Shown piece by piece: positions 6,084 to 6,158 of a DNA stretch of 6,158 nucleotides (positions within the stretch are counted from its first letter, which is position 1; each line of letters starts with the position of its first letter). The stretch covers positions 2,318 through 8,475 of the forward strand of contig JAGRJX010000114.1 in the NCBI GenBank assembly GCA_020442545.1, written 5' to 3'. The position numbers and the translations under genes were made by a program. A model generated the notes under the pieces. That model saw only the letters and a list, made by a program, of their open reading frames with translations. It searched no databases and was not told the DNA's origin. Source of the stretch: Lysobacterales bacterium (GTDB lineage: Bacteria > Pseudomonadota > Gammaproteobacteria > Xanthomonadales > Xanthomonadaceae).

Positions 6084-6158
6084 CAAATCAGCGCGAGCGA
6101 AGGAATTGGCAGGGACCGGCCGGGAATGAAGCCTGGGCGGATTCAACTCTGATTCGCA
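6084..6158 (-). other. Region upstream of the glycosyltransferase; possible tail of another gene
   Basis: In the -1 register relative to the glycosyltransferase, a frame is open from the right edge (about 6156) to a TGA at 6090-6088, coding 22 codons. It ends 4 bases before the glycosyltransferase ATG. This could be the 3' end of the preceding gene of the same cluster, which would fit the tight packing of the other junctions. The stretch is too short to recognise any family. The glycosyltransferase frame is also open here. No promoter-like sequence was seen, consistent with a promoter further upstream, outside the window. Confidence 0.2.

Noticed and set aside
1..6158. Search for CRISPR arrays, tRNA or rRNA genes, transposases, attachment sites and toxin-antitoxin or phage-defence genes
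   Set aside because: Nearly every base is accounted for by seven protein-coding genes, and no repeats, RNA genes or defence-related motifs were seen.

Overview
The window looks like a chromosomal segment of a GC-rich gammaproteobacterium. The prmB-aroC pair and the close match of the Psd and PrmB proteins to gammaproteobacterial forms support this. The wording of the Psd protein and the SCO-psd neighbourhood suggest the Xanthomonadales/Lysobacterales, but that is recall of family sequences, not a search result. All large open frames not listed here are antisense shadows of the seven genes described.

Positions 1-1886 (minus strand) hold a housekeeping pair, prmB then aroC, separated by 3 bases. 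PrmB methylates ribosomal protein L3. AroC makes chorismate, the last step of the shikimate pathway, and is cut by the left edge of the window about 40-45 residues before its expected C-terminus. A 95-bp divergent intergenic region (1887-1981) carries a TATACT -10-like hexamer on each strand. The plus-strand one sits so close to the next start codon that a leaderless message is possible.

Positions 1982-3548 (plus strand) hold a two-gene unit: a membrane-anchored SCO1/SenC copper protein (cytochrome c oxidase CuA assembly) and psd, phosphatidylserine decarboxylase. Both keep all recognisable catalytic or metal-binding residues.

Positions 3554-6083 (minus strand, running toward psd) hold a tightly coupled three-gene unit: a compact GT4-like glycosyltransferase, then two sulfotransferases of clearly different subtypes. 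Adjacent genes overlap by 4 bases (GTGA and ATGA). The GC content drops from roughly 65% in the housekeeping part to about 45-50% in parts of the sulfotransferase genes. The likely role is assembly and double sulfation of a surface or secreted glycan, as the promoter-distal end of a larger polysaccharide cluster lying to the right of the window. This accessory module is the most interesting part; its product and acceptor cannot be read from the sequence.

No tRNA, rRNA, CRISPR array, insertion sequence, or convincing intrinsic terminator was seen.
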